The translations under genes and the position numbers were made by a program. Positions 37,651 to 48,555 of a DNA stretch of 64,000 nt are shown here, piece after piece; the first letter of the stretch is position 1, and each line of letters opens with the position of its first letter. The stretch is from Clostridium pascui (GTDB taxonomy: Bacteria > Bacillota > Clostridia > Clostridiales > Clostridiaceae), in the NCBI RefSeq assembly GCF_016908015.1, contig NZ_JAFBDB010000007.1, forward strand, positions 118,347 to 182,346, written 5' to 3'. The notes beneath the pieces are model-generated. The model searched no databases. It worked only from the letters and a program-made list of their open reading frames with translations, and had not been told where the DNA came from.

Positions 37651-38655
37651 TCACTCTCTACTAAAAACATTTTCCCCATTTTTATTTATATATTTAGTTC
37701 TATTTTCTAATATGACCCTAGAAACTCCATCTACAAATTTTGACACTTCATCATAAATCGGCTCTATGATAAAATTACATTCCTTATCTATATATCCCCA
37801 TTTTCCATTTACTTCTACAGATATTAACCCTTCACTAATAGTATCTACGTTATCAAACTTCACTGGAATTACTTCATTGCCATCTTTATCTATAAATCCA
37901 TATTTTTCATCAATAGCAACTGTTGCAAAACCTTCGTAAAAGTTATCTGCCCAATCATATTTAAGTGGAATCACAGCTTCCCCATCTTTATTTATAAATC
38001 CATATTTATTGTTTAATTCAACACATGCAAGCCCTTCATTAAAATCATTAGCTGTATGATACTTAATTTTGATAACTGTATTTCCGTCCTTATCAATATA
38101 GCCATAATTAGATTTTAACTGTACTGCTGCTAATCCTTCTGAAAATCCATAAGCATAATCAAATTTAGGTTCTATAACCATCTTACCTTCCTTATTTACG
38201 TATCCTAATTTTCCTCCTAATTGCACTAAAGCTAAATCTTCACTGAAATCAAAAGCATCTAAAAACTCAGGCTCTATAACCACTTGCCCTTCTTTATTTA
38301 TATATCCCCATTTATAATTTACCTGTACAGCTGCTAACCCCTGTGAGAATCCATTAGCTTCTTTATATTCTGGATTTATAACTACTTCCCCTTCTTTATT
38401 CATAAATCCTTTTTTCCCTTTTACTTCAATTGTAGCTAATCCATCAGTGAACTCATATACATCATCATATAAGTTTTCTCCAATTAAACTTCCTTCTTTA
38501 TTTATAAATCCAAACTTATCTTCAATTCCTATTATAGCAAAATCATTAATAAAATCCTCAGCATAATCAAACTTTGGCTCTACTATAACTTCCCCTGTAT
38601 TATCTATATATCCATATTTTCCATTAATTTTTACTGGATAAAGCATCTTTTCCAT
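37651..38655 (-). CDS. WG-repeat protein
   Basis: A 334-residue protein made almost wholly of WG (KWGYIDKxG-type) repeats. About ten to eleven units of roughly 30 residues are visible, for example KINGKYGYIDNTGEVIVEP, KWGYINKEGQVVIEPEF and GKWGYIDKECNFIIEP. No signal peptide or membrane segment. WG-repeat proteins are predicted beta-structures with unknown binding partners. It begins 28 bases after the stop of the GerAC gene at 38684, so it is likely the fourth gene of this germination operon, though ATG at 38655 has its own ribosome site (AGGGAGAGTTAAAT). Confidence 0.9.
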   Translation of the reverse strand: MEKMLYPVKINGKYGYIDNTGEVIVEPKFDYAEDFINDFAIIGIEDKFGFINKEGSLIGENLYDDVYEFTDGLATIEVKGKKGFMNKEGEVVINPEYKEANGFSQGLAAVQVNYKWGYINKEGQVVIEPEFLDAFDFSEDLALVQLGGKLGYVNKEGKMVIEPKFDYAYGFSEGLAAVQLKSNYGYIDKDGNTVIKIKYHTANDFNEGLACVELNNKYGFINKDGEAVIPLKYDWADNFYEGFATVAIDEKYGFIDKDGNEVIPVKFDNVDTISEGLISVEVNGKWGYIDKECNFIIEPIYDEVSKFVDGVSRVILENRTKYINKNGENVFSRE

Positions 38656-38683
38656 ATTTAACTCTCCCTTTAATTTTATTTAT

Positions 38684-39781
38684 TTATTTAAAAATTCCAG
38701 TTCTTTCTATAACTACATTACTATCTACCTTAAATTGAACCTTTTTATATTGGTTTTCTAGCCATTCATCACTAAAATGATAATTTCTATTATTAGCCCA
38801 GTATTTTACTTGGAGCTGAAGAGGATCTAGGCCTTTTTCTTGAAGCTTTTTTACTAAAGTATTTACACGAGAATCTACTATTTTTTTTGCTCTGGCCTCA
38901 ACTTCTTTTAATTCTACATATTCTCCTACTTCCTCTAGATTTCCCTTAATTGTAACTTTTATATTACATATAATATCGTCATTCACTTCTTTTAACTTTA
39001 CACTCCCTTTTCCGCTATTAACATTTATACCTAAAGGACTCTTAGAACCCAGAGTATCTATAACTATATATCCATTTTGTACTCCCTCAAAAAGTAATTT
39101 AAACAATTTGGTTTCATCCCTATTCAAAAACATACTAAATTTAACTCTATCAAATAATGCTACCTTTTCTAGTACAACTCTACCTTCAACAGCTTCAATC
39201 ACTGGACAAAATACAGTCATCCCCTTCGTCGTTGCAGAATATTTTACATCCTTTAACATTGTAATAAGTCCATATTCAGAATTTGTTCCCTGGCCAAACT
39301 TCATAAAAAGTGCACTTCCTGCAGTTTTTTCTCCTTGCGGTTCTATATTTAGCACCGTCTTAGCACTTGGCGATCCTACAGCTACATAGCCTATAAGCTG
39401 GATGTCTCTTCTCCTAGAAAAAAAGTCTATAACATCATCAATTTCATTGTTCTTAACATAACTTTCTCCAAGCACTATAATCTTCATATGGCCAAAGTCC
39501 GGCTCTAAAGCCATTTTGGTTTTTAAAAGCCTAAAAATTTCCCCAAGTGAGTTTCCTTTTACAGTATAAAACTCAAAATTTTTCCCTCCATTCTGTGAGC
39601 CTGATCCCCCTACTGATTTTGGTATAGCAGCCTTAAAACTCACTTCTATCTCACCATTTTTACCAATTGAATCTATACCTACTGCTACTATAAAAGTTCT
39701 CCTATCTATATCCTTAAAATCACAACCTGTAAAAAAAGATAATATAAAAAATATAATTAATAATTTACTAAGATATTTCAT
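38684..39781 (-). CDS. Ger(x)C-family germination lipoprotein (C subunit, second locus)
   Basis: A 365-residue lipoprotein with lipobox FFTGC (LSFFTGCDFKDIDRRTFIVA), followed by the DFKDIDRRTFIVAVGID start typical of GerAC. ATG at 39781 overlaps the B gene's stop by 4 bases (ATGA). It forms, with 39778-40854 and 40851-42194, a conventional A-B-C receptor operon on the minus strand, convergent with the B-B-B-C-A locus. The WG-repeat gene follows. Confidence 0.92.
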   Translation of the reverse strand: MKYLSKLLIIFFILSFFTGCDFKDIDRRTFIVAVGIDSIGKNGEIEVSFKAAIPKSVGGSGSQNGGKNFEFYTVKGNSLGEIFRLLKTKMALEPDFGHMKIIVLGESYVKNNEIDDVIDFFSRRRDIQLIGYVAVGSPSAKTVLNIEPQGEKTAGSALFMKFGQGTNSEYGLITMLKDVKYSATTKGMTVFCPVIEAVEGRVVLEKVALFDRVKFSMFLNRDETKLFKLLFEGVQNGYIVIDTLGSKSPLGINVNSGKGSVKLKEVNDDIICNIKVTIKGNLEEVGEYVELKEVEARAKKIVDSRVNTLVKKLQEKGLDPLQLQVKYWANNRNYHFSDEWLENQYKKVQFKVDSNVVIERTGIFK

Positions 39782-40854
39782 ATGCTTCTCTTTTCCTTTC
39801 TTTTGGCTAAGAAAAAAAGTATAAAAAATAATATATTAGTGAAGAAGCTACTAATAACCATATTTACTAATGCCATGTCAGTAAGCTGTCTTGTATTTCT
39901 TATAAAAACACCTAGTGTAACATAGCAAATCAATACTGCTGCTATAATTCCTTTTTTTATTTTATTATTAATACTCATCCTGTCTAATAAACTTTTTCCT
40001 ACAAAAGTATAAAGGATAATTTGTACAGATCCCAATGTTAAAAATAATGGAAATAGTATATATAGCCCTCTTTCAATAAAAAACAAATTAACTTGTATAG
40101 CATCTGAACTAGCAATCCAAGGATGTTCAATATTTCTAACGGTTTCAACACCCCAAAAAGATACTGGAATTAAAATAGTTAATAACGCCATAGGCAGCCC
40201 TATAAGTATAAATATAAGCATAGTTTTTTTATAACTTATTTTGCCAAATTCAGTATTGAACACCTGTAAATGTCTAACTCCTACATAAAAATAACTAGCT
40301 ATACTAATCAAAGGTATATTCGGCATCTTTAGAGAATGAATTAATGTTCCCTTTATATAGGTGAGTCTTAGTTCTTTAATACTTAGTAAATAATACATAA
40401 CTATACCAACTAAAATAATTATTCCAAGATAACCCAAGAGATATAAAAATGTTTTGTTTGTATTTAATAAAACAAGTATTACAGGAATAATAAGTAATAT
40501 TCTTAAAAACCAAGTATTTGTAGTAGATAAAAGAAATTTCCTTGTTATTTCAATAAGTCCCATAAACATAAAATATCCCGAAGTAAAATTTAACATTATT
40601 GATATGAAAGATATGATACTCCCAAACTTTTTACCTAAAAGCTCATTATTTATTTCTACTAAGGTAAAGTTTTTAAAGTGATTAAATACATAAATTCCAG
40701 CATAAGAACTTAATAATATCATTATAAGTGCTATAAATATCGCTACTATAGCTCCATCTAATAACTGTGTCATGAGATATGGAGCATTGTAAAATATAAA
40801 ATTAGAAAACGTACAAACTATAAGCATCATATAATAATATTTTTTTTCAATCAT
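39778..40854 (-). CDS. GerAB-type spore germination permease (second locus)
   Basis: A 358-residue membrane protein of the GerAB family with about ten TM helices (opening YYYMMLIVCTFSNFIFYNAP). It overlaps both neighbours by 4 bases (ATGA), the classic coupled A-B-C order. It is only distantly similar to the three B subunits at 30935-34474, so it probably sees a different germinant. Confidence 0.9.
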   Translation of the reverse strand: MIEKKYYYMMLIVCTFSNFIFYNAPYLMTQLLDGAIVAIFIALIMILLSSYAGIYVFNHFKNFTLVEINNELLGKKFGSIISFISIMLNFTSGYFMFMGLIEITRKFLLSTTNTWFLRILLIIPVILVLLNTNKTFLYLLGYLGIIILVGIVMYYLLSIKELRLTYIKGTLIHSLKMPNIPLISIASYFYVGVRHLQVFNTEFGKISYKKTMLIFILIGLPMALLTILIPVSFWGVETVRNIEHPWIASSDAIQVNLFFIERGLYILFPLFLTLGSVQIILYTFVGKSLLDRMSINNKIKKGIIAAVLICYVTLGVFIRNTRQLTDMALVNMVISSFFTNILFFILFFLAKRKEKRSI

Positions 40855-42194
40855 AACTCAGTTCTCCTAAAAAAATCCCTTAAATTTTTAACTGAAATTG
40901 CATCTAATGGATTTAGATAAGGAATATTAAAATTATAAACTGAAAATGCATATACCGTTAAAGCTAATAATGCTACAAAGATTCCATAAAGCCCAGCTAA
41001 ACTTCCAAATAATAAGACTATGTACTTCAATGCTCTTGCTGGTATACTTATACAAGTTGTGGGCATGCAAAAATTAGTTATAGCAGTTGCTGCAACTATT
41101 ATTATAAGTATATTACTTACAAGCTGTGCCTGTGAAGCTGCCTGGCCTAGTATAAGTCCTCCAACTGTTGTTGCTGCCTGACCTATAGTTTTAGGGAGCC
41201 TGATGCTGGCTTCAATCAAAAACTCTATCATTGCAAGCATAAATAGTACTTCTAGATAAGAAGGATATGTTACTCCTGAGCGGCTTTCTGTAATGGATAA
41301 TGCTAGCTGTACTCTAAATATTTCAGGATTATATGAAGTAACTGCAACATATAATGCAGGAAGTGTTATACTTAAAATAAAGGCTATATATCTTAACACT
41401 ATAAGTATAAATGCTGGTATAGGAAATAAATAGTAATCATCTACTGCAACAAAATATTCGTGAAAAGTAACAGGAGCCACCCCTGCACCATTGGTGCCAT
41501 TTAATAATATAACTGCCTTTCCTTTAGCCATAAGCCTTGCCACTCTATCTGGCCTATAGGTTATAAAAATTCTTGGAATAAGCCATTGTCTCTTTACTAT
41601 GTGTTGCTCCAGTTCCCTTAATGTTTGAATTGCAGGTGCCCTAACTTCACTGATACTTTTTTCTATAAAGTTCAATGAGCCTTTATCTACCTTTTCCTCA
41701 TCATATATTATAGCAACCCTACTTTTAATTAACTCTCCAACTTCAGTTTCCTTTACTATAAGATTTGAACTTGGATAATATCTTCTTAAAAGACCTATAT
41801 TTAAAGTTATTTCCTCTACGAATTCCTCTAAGCTTCCTTGAAAAGAACTTTCTTTTATGTTTTGTTGAACTTCTCTATAGTTTTTTCTAACACAAACATT
41901 AATACTTCTTAGTGCACCTTTATAAATTGCTATAACATTTCCTTCTGTAATACTTTTACTTACCTCTTCAAGTGTTATTTCTGTGCTAATACTTTGAATA
42001 TATGAATTAAAGTTTAAATCCTTATTAAAATAAGGCATTTTAATATTTTCAGTTAGTGCCGACTTCTCTGTAAGACTTTGCACAAAATAAACAACAAAGA
42101 AATTATCTAATTCTAACTTTTTTGTATCACTATCTATATTTATAAATTTATCCACTTCTTGCATTAAAACTCTATGACTTTCCATCTCATTCAC
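40851..42194 (-). CDS. GerA-family germination protein (A subunit, second locus)
   Basis: A 447-residue A subunit of normal length: soluble N-terminal part to about residue 235, then TM helices. Family motifs ALYVAVTSYNPEIFRVQLAL, RLPKTIGQAATTVGGLILGQ and FNIPYLNPLDAI are present. ATG at 42194 is preceded by AGAGGTGAATGAG. Unlike the A subunit at 35608-37533 it has no low-complexity tail. First gene of the operon. Confidence 0.92.
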   Translation of the reverse strand: MNEMESHRVLMQEVDKFINIDSDTKKLELDNFFVVYFVQSLTEKSALTENIKMPYFNKDLNFNSYIQSISTEITLEEVSKSITEGNVIAIYKGALRSINVCVRKNYREVQQNIKESSFQGSLEEFVEEITLNIGLLRRYYPSSNLIVKETEVGELIKSRVAIIYDEEKVDKGSLNFIEKSISEVRAPAIQTLRELEQHIVKRQWLIPRIFITYRPDRVARLMAKGKAVILLNGTNGAGVAPVTFHEYFVAVDDYYLFPIPAFILIVLRYIAFILSITLPALYVAVTSYNPEIFRVQLALSITESRSGVTYPSYLEVLFMLAMIEFLIEASIRLPKTIGQAATTVGGLILGQAASQAQLVSNILIIIVAATAITNFCMPTTCISIPARALKYIVLLFGSLAGLYGIFVALLALTVYAFSVYNFNIPYLNPLDAISVKNLRDFFRRTEL

Positions 42195-42371
42195 CTCTGA
42201 ATAACAATTGAGATTTTTAGCTTTAAATGGTAAATATTAATTATAATTATTTATTAGTATTTATTTCAGCTTTTAAATAATTTTTTAATTTCTATCTTAA
42301 TATAATTTGCCATAACCGCCAATTTTATTCAACTGTGCTTAATGAAAATACTACTAGAACACAAATAAAAT

Positions 42372-42417
42372 AAATCTTGGTGTGAGTAATTTTCACTTCA
42401 CATAAACACCAAGATTT
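42372..42417. terminator. Bidirectional-type terminator
   Basis: AAATCTTGGTGT / ACACCAAGATTT, 12-bp stem; on the minus strand followed by ATTTTATTTG. It lies just beyond the stop of the small gene at 42474-42629. Confidence 0.8.
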
Positions 42418-42473
42418 AAAGTATTCTAATAAGCATATAAATGTTATTTTTAAAAAGGCTTCCCATAGGCTTA

Positions 42474-42629
42474 CTATTTATCGAATAATCCACCTGTTTT
42501 CTTATTTCTTACAGCCTTTTTAGCCCCTCCCATGCTTTTGGTCGGTCTTCCATTTCCCTTTTGCTCAGCACTTTTTTTCTTTTTTGCTTCAATAAGCTTT
42601 TTCATCATTTCTATATTCTTATCTGACAT
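42474..42629 (-). CDS. Small basic protein, 51 residues
   Basis: An open frame of 51 codons with ATG at 42629 behind a GGGGGAAGTATTT ribosome site, its own terminator downstream, and strand-specific codon usage like its neighbours. The sequence is Lys/Arg-rich (MKKLIEAKKKKSAEQKGNGR, then KSMGGAKKAVRNKKTGGLFD). I recognise no family; the size, charge and the KxxGG(L/A)F-type end recall small conserved clostridial proteins of unknown function. It could bind nucleic acid. Confidence 0.7.
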   Translation of the reverse strand: MSDKNIEMMKKLIEAKKKKSAEQKGNGRPTKSMGGAKKAVRNKKTGGLFDK

Positions 42630-42807
42630 AAATACTTCCCCCTGTGTTGATTATTAACTTTCAATTTTTTCTATATATATTCATTTATCAAATGTCAATT
42701 TTAAGTTATTAATTACTAATTGTCAATGTTATTTTAAAGTCTAGCGATTATCGCATCTTTATGTTATAATATGACGGTTAGATTAAAAGTAGAAAGTTGA
42801 GGAATGA

Positions 42808-44406
<1,599 letters not shown>

Positions 44407-44414
44407 CAACTGAC

Positions 44415-44460
44415 AATAAATGATAAAAGTCAGCCTTGGGGCTGACTTTTATCATTTATT
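44415..44460. terminator. Strong bidirectional terminator
   Basis: A perfect 21-bp stem (44415-44435 with 44440-44460, inner part AAAGTCAGCC/GGCTGACTTT) with TTGG tetraloop, between the convergent ABC-F and ammonia-lyase genes. Confidence 0.9.
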
Positions 44461-44467
44461 GTTTATT

Positions 44468-44899
44468 TTATTCCCATTTATTTTCTACAACGCCTGATGG
44501 CTGAACTCCACGTTGACAAGATTTCTTAACGATTAAAGTTCCAATAGCTTTAGCTACAAGTACTGGAGGATCTAATACATCCATATCTGTTTCAGCTGCA
44601 TCTGGCTTTCCATTTTTTCTAGATGGTGTTGCAACTTTGTAAGTTTCAAATTCGCATTTACGTGAACTGTTACCTAATTTTATTATTCTACCTCTAGCTT
44701 CAACATAATCTCCTGCATATACAGGTGCTAAGTATTCTACATTTTCATAACCTGCAAATAATGATTCGTCTCCATCCTGTAAAACACAAAGTTCTGTTCC
44801 AACGTCACCATATATATCTAAATGTATGTTAGGTTTAACAACTTCGCCTGCATACTTACCTTCATCCATTCTATATCTTAATATTGACTCTCTTACCAT
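44468..44899 (-). CDS. Hotdog-fold CoA ammonia-lyase, beta-alanyl-CoA type (copy 1)
   Basis: 143 residues, matching the length and plan of beta-alanyl-CoA:ammonia lyase (Acl) of amino-acid-fermenting clostridia: ILRYRMDEGKYAGEVV, GDVGTELCVLQDGDESLFAG, APVYAGDYVEARGRI, DPPVLVAKAIGTLIVKK, QRGVQPS. These enzymes remove ammonia from 3-aminoacyl-CoA esters. I prefer the ATG at 44899 (GGGGGTGCCTCTT before it), because it aligns with known N termini; an ATG at 44920 lies upstream. It pairs with the 132-residue hotdog gene 88 bases upstream. The whole pair is duplicated next door, with one amino-acid difference (Ser here, Pro there). Confidence 0.82.
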   Translation of the reverse strand: MVRESILRYRMDEGKYAGEVVKPNIHLDIYGDVGTELCVLQDGDESLFAGYENVEYLAPVYAGDYVEARGRIIKLGNSSRKCEFETYKVATPSRKNGKPDAAETDMDVLDPPVLVAKAIGTLIVKKSCQRGVQPSGVVENKWE

Positions 44900-44987
44900 A
44901 AGAGGCACCCCCAAATTCATATAAATTTTCTTTTATTTAAAATAACTTATTATAAAATCTTTTCAGTTTGATTTTATTATCCTTAGA

Positions 44988-45386
44988 TTATCTTTCTGGG
45001 ATTACATAAGTTGAAACTGTTTCAACTGTCATAACTGGTTTTTCAAGAACGTTTACTGCAGAGTTTTGAGCTTCAATTCTAGCATTTTCAGCTATTTTAA
45101 AGGATCTGCATTGCACTTTCACTTTGTTTCCTTCTACACCAATAATTCTTCCGCATACTTCAACAAAGTCTCCTGCGAAAGTTGGAGCTGTAAAGCTTAT
45201 TTTATCATAGCCTATGCATTCTCCTGTATTTCCAGCATACATAGCCATTAATTCTGTAGCAACATCTCCCATAAGTTCTACTGTATGTGATCCATTTACT
45301 AATTCTCCAGCATAATGAGCATCTCCTGAAGACATACGTAGACGAATCATAGTTTCATAATTTTTTTCTGGTTTAACAAATGCCAT
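44988..45386 (-). CDS. Hotdog-fold CoA ammonia-lyase, 3-aminobutyryl-CoA type (copy 1)
   Basis: 132 residues, similar in pattern to 3-aminobutyryl-CoA ammonia-lyase (Kal): IRLRMSSGDAHYAGELVNGS, ELMGDVATELMAMY, GYDKISFTAPTFAGDFVEVC, ending VETVSTYVIPER. ATG at 45386 with GGGGGTATGGAAA is chosen over an in-frame TTG at 45401. It is related to, but distinct from, its 143-residue neighbour, so the two may form a heteromer or act on different 3-aminoacyl-CoAs. No other lysine-fermentation genes (kce, kdd, kamA) are in the window, so the pathway is open. Confidence 0.82.
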   Translation of the reverse strand: MAFVKPEKNYETMIRLRMSSGDAHYAGELVNGSHTVELMGDVATELMAMYAGNTGECIGYDKISFTAPTFAGDFVEVCGRIIGVEGNKVKVQCRSFKIAENARIEAQNSAVNVLEKPVMTVETVSTYVIPER

Positions 45387-45431
45387 TTTCCATACCCCCA
45401 ATATTTAAAATATAATTAGATATTTATTATC

Positions 45432-45863
45432 TTATTCCCATTTATTTTCTACAACGCCTGATGGCTGAACTCCACGCTGACAAGGTTTTTTAACAATTAA
45501 AGTTCCAATAGCTTTAGCTACAAGTACTGGAGGATCTAATACATCCATGTCTGTTTCAGCTGCATCTGGCTTTCCATTTTTTCTAGATGGTGTTGCAACT
45601 TTGTAAGTTTCAAATTCGCATTTACGTGAGCTGTTACCTAATTTTATTATTCTACCTCTAGCTTCAACGTAATCTCCTGCATATACAGGTGCTAAGTACT
45701 CTACATTTTCATAACCTGCAAATAATGATTCGTCTCCATCCTGTAAAACACAAAGTTCTGTTCCAACATCACCATATATATCTAAATGTATGTTAGGTTT
45801 AACAACTTCGCCTGCATACTTACCTTCATCCATTCTATATCTTAATATTGACTCTCTTACCAT
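45432..45863 (-). CDS. Hotdog-fold CoA ammonia-lyase, beta-alanyl-CoA type (copy 2)
   Basis: 143 residues, identical to copy 1 at 44468-44899 except Pro for Ser in the KKPCQRG stretch near the C terminus. Same preferred ATG and ribosome site. The DNA differs from copy 1 at only a few mostly silent positions, so the duplication is recent or maintained by gene conversion. Confidence 0.82.
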   Translation of the reverse strand: MVRESILRYRMDEGKYAGEVVKPNIHLDIYGDVGTELCVLQDGDESLFAGYENVEYLAPVYAGDYVEARGRIIKLGNSSRKCEFETYKVATPSRKNGKPDAAETDMDVLDPPVLVAKAIGTLIVKKPCQRGVQPSGVVENKWE

Positions 45864-45950
45864 AAGAGGCACCCCCAAATTCATATAAATTTTCTTTTAT
45901 TTAAAATAACTTATTATAAAATCTTTTCAGTTTGATTTTATTATCCTTGA

Positions 45951-46349
45951 TTATCTTTCTGGGATTACATAAGTTGAAACTGTTTCAACTGTCATAACTG
46001 GTTTTTCAAGAACGTTTACTGCTGAGTTTTGAGCTTCAATTCTAGCATTTTCAGCTATTTTAAAGGATCTGCATTGCACTTTTACTTTGTTTCCTTCTAC
46101 ACCAATAATTCTTCCGCATACTTCAACAAAGTCTCCTGCAAAAGTTGGAGCTGTAAAGCTTATTTTATCATAGCCTATACATTCTCCTGTATTTCCAGCA
46201 TACATAGCCATTAATTCTGTAGCAACATCTCCCATAAGCTCTACTGTATGTGATCCATTTACTAATTCTCCTGCATAATGAGCATCTCCTGAAGACATAC
46301 GTAGACGAATCATAGTTTCATAATTTTTTTCTGGTTTAACAAATGCCAT
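45951..46349 (-). CDS. Hotdog-fold CoA ammonia-lyase, 3-aminobutyryl-CoA type (copy 2)
   Basis: 132 residues, identical in protein sequence to the product of 44988-45386, with a few silent DNA changes. It is first in the four-gene same-strand array (Kal-like, Acl-like, Kal-like, Acl-like), so the promoter should lie in 46350-46617. ATG at 46349 with GGGGGTATGGAAA. Confidence 0.82.
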   Translation of the reverse strand: MAFVKPEKNYETMIRLRMSSGDAHYAGELVNGSHTVELMGDVATELMAMYAGNTGECIGYDKISFTAPTFAGDFVEVCGRIIGVEGNKVKVQCRSFKIAENARIEAQNSAVNVLEKPVMTVETVSTYVIPER

Positions 46350-46617
46350 TTTCCATACCCCCAATATTAAAAATATTTATTTAGTATAAAAGTTTAAATT
46401 AAATTAATAATTTAATTTATCAGCTTAGATGTAATTTATTTCCATCTGATATATATTATACACCTTTCAAAAACTTTATTCCATATATTGTAAAAATTTT
46501 ATTAATTATTTTACTATCGCTGATTCAAAATCTTTAACAAAGGTATAAAATAAAGTTAATATTATATTTGTATTTTTTGATTAATTATATAAATTTTTTC
46601 TACGAAAACGCTAAAAA

Positions 46618-46642
46618 ATCCCTACTTATTTAAAGTAGGGAT
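46618..46642 (-). terminator. Terminator of the Uup-like gene
   Basis: ATCCCTACTT / AAGTAGGGAT, 10-bp stem with 5-nt loop, then a T-run on the minus strand; the TAA stop (46630-46632) is in the loop. Confidence 0.85.
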
Positions 46643-48555
46643 CTTTTACTTTCCTCAATTTTTTCTGCTAATTCATTAAGATACATCCATCTATCCATTT
46701 TTTCTTCTAAAAGCTGTTCTGTTTCTTCTTTTTCTTTTATAAGGCTATTAAGTTTTGCATAATCAGTTGAGTAATAATGCATGTCTTTTTCAATTTGCTC
46801 TAACTTTTTCTCTAAATCTGAAATAATATTATCTATTTCATCGTACTCTCTTTGTTCATTGTAAGAAAACTTTAAAGTAATACTTTTTTTCTTTGATACA
46901 TTTACATCTTCCTTATGCTTTTGATTAGTTTTTCCATCTTTTAAAGACTTATTTTCCTCTTCTAATAGCTTTGCATTTTCATCTCTTATTTCCTTCACAT
47001 CACTATAATTTCCCGTATACTGAGTTATTTTTCCTTTTCCTTCAAATGAGAAAATTCTTTCTGCCATTCTATCTAAAAAATACCTGTCATGAGATACTGA
47101 TATTACTGCTCCTTGAAACTCTTCAATATAATCTTCTAATACCTTTAAAGTTTCTATATCTAAGTCATTTGTAGGTTCGTCTAATAAAAGAACATTTGGA
47201 GACTCCATTAAAACTCTTAAAAGATAAAGCCTTCTTTTTTCTCCACCTGAAAGCCTAGAAATAGGAGTCCACTGATCTGATCCTGTAAATAAAAATCTTT
47301 CAAGCATTTGAGAAGCGCTCAATTTATATCCTTCGCTATTTTCTATAAATTCTGCTCCTTCTCTTATGTATTCTATAACTCTCATATCCTCATTCATATG
47401 ATAACTTTCCTGTGAAAACATACCCATTTTCACTGTTTCTCCAACTTCTACATTTCCACTATCAGGTTTTAGTTTTCCACTTATAATATTCATAAGTGTA
47501 GATTTTCCTTCTCCATTAGGCCCTATTATTCCCACTCTGTCACGTCTAAGTACTATATAGCTGAAATCATCTATAACTTTTTTATCTCGAAAAACCTTTG
47601 TAATATTATTAAGCTCTATAACTTTCTTCCCAAGTCTTGTTCCTGCAAGAGATATTTCAAGCTTATCTTCATTCAAGTCTATTGATTCATCTGTTAGCTT
47701 TTCAAAACGCTCAATTCTTGCCTTCTGCTTAGTACTTCTTGCTTTAGCTCCTCTTCTTATCCAAGCAAGTTCCTTTTTTAAAAGACTCTGCCTTTTCTTT
47801 TCACTAGAAGCCTCTATTTCTTCTCTTTCAATTTTCTTTTGAAGAAATGTACTATAATTCCCTTCATAGGTATAAAGGTTACCCCCGTCTAACTCTATTA
47901 TTTCATTTGCAACTCTATCTAAAAAATATCTATCATGAGTTATCATTAAGAGAGCACCTTTTCTCTTATTTAAATATTGCTCCAGCCAATCTATAGTTTC
48001 ATTATCTAAATGATTGGTTGGCTCATCTAATATAAGTAAATCAGATGGATTTACTAAAGCTCCTGCTAATGCTATTCTTTTTCTTTGTCCTCCTGAAAGT
48101 GTTCCTACCTTCACATTAAAGTCCATAATGCCCAGCTTTGTAAGTACTGCTTTAGCCTCACTTTCAATAGTCCATGCATTTAAATTATCCATACTGTGAG
48201 TAAGCTTCATTATTCTTTCCGGATTACTGTTTTTATCTTCAAGTGCTTCTTCATATTCCCTTATAACCTTGATTATAGGAGAATTCCCTCTAAAAACCTC
48301 TTGAATAACTGTCTTTTCAGCATCAAATTCAGGCAATTGTGGTAAGTACTCTATATTAATTAAACTATTTTTTATAATCCTTCCACTGTCTTCTACTTCG
48401 ATTCCTGCAATTATTTTAAGAAGAGTGCTTTTTCCTGTACCATTTATACCTATAACTCCTATTTTATCTCCTTCATTAATGCCTAAGTTTATATTGCTAA
48501 AAAGTTCCTTTTCGCTATAGCTCTTTGATATATTTTCAAGTGTTATTAAATTCAT
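46630..48555 (-). CDS. ABC-F family ATPase (Uup/YfmR type)
   Basis: 641 residues with two complete ABC domains: Walker A GINGTGKST and GPNGEGKST, signatures LSGGQRKRI and LSGGEKRRL, Walker [13 protein letters not shown] and LLLDEPTNDLD. A charged linker lies in between (SSEKKRQSLLKKELAWIRRG). A C-terminal coiled-coil (about residues 560-641, for example EYDEIDNIISDLEKKLEQIE) is the nucleic-acid-binding tail of Uup. Unlike the ABC-F at 42814, all catalytic residues are intact. Uup/YfmR proteins act at stalled or branched ribosome/DNA structures; the exact role here is family inference. Monocistronic. Confidence 0.92.
   Translation of the reverse strand: MNLITLENISKSYSEKELFSNINLGINEGDKIGVIGINGTGKSTLLKIIAGIEVEDSGRIIKNSLINIEYLPQLPEFDAEKTVIQEVFRGNSPIIKVIREYEEALEDKNSNPERIMKLTHSMDNLNAWTIESEAKAVLTKLGIMDFNVKVGTLSGGQRKRIALAGALVNPSDLLILDEPTNHLDNETIDWLEQYLNKRKGALLMITHDRYFLDRVANEIIELDGGNLYTYEGNYSTFLQKKIEREEIEASSEKKRQSLLKKELAWIRRGAKARSTKQKARIERFEKLTDESIDLNEDKLEISLAGTRLGKKVIELNNITKVFRDKKVIDDFSYIVLRRDRVGIIGPNGEGKSTLMNIISGKLKPDSGNVEVGETVKMGMFSQESYHMNEDMRVIEYIREGAEFIENSEGYKLSASQMLERFLFTGSDQWTPISRLSGGEKRRLYLLRVLMESPNVLLLDEPTNDLDIETLKVLEDYIEEFQGAVISVSHDRYFLDRMAERIFSFEGKGKITQYTGNYSDVKEIRDENAKLLEEENKSLKDGKTNQKHKEDVNVSKKKSITLKFSYNEQREYDEIDNIISDLEKKLEQIEKDMHYYSTDYAKLNSLIKEKEETEQLLEEKMDRWMYLNELAEKIEESKRSLL

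Larger units (their letters stand above)
44468..45405. repeat. Tandem duplication unit A (two-gene)
   Basis: About 938 bp covering both hotdog genes, nearly identical to 45432-46368 (a handful of substitutions, many silent, and one indel in the gap between the genes), separated by a 26-base spacer. Confidence 0.95.
45432..46368. repeat. Tandem duplication unit B (two-gene)
   Basis: About 937 bp, the second copy of the unit at 44468-45405. Sequence similarity begins at the stop codon of the Acl-like gene and ends just upstream of the Kal-like gene's ribosome site. Confidence 0.95.

Noticed and set aside
44468..46368. Tandem ammonia-lyase units as an assembly error
   Set aside because: The copies differ at several scattered positions and have distinct flanks, so they look like real duplicates; read depth would settle it.
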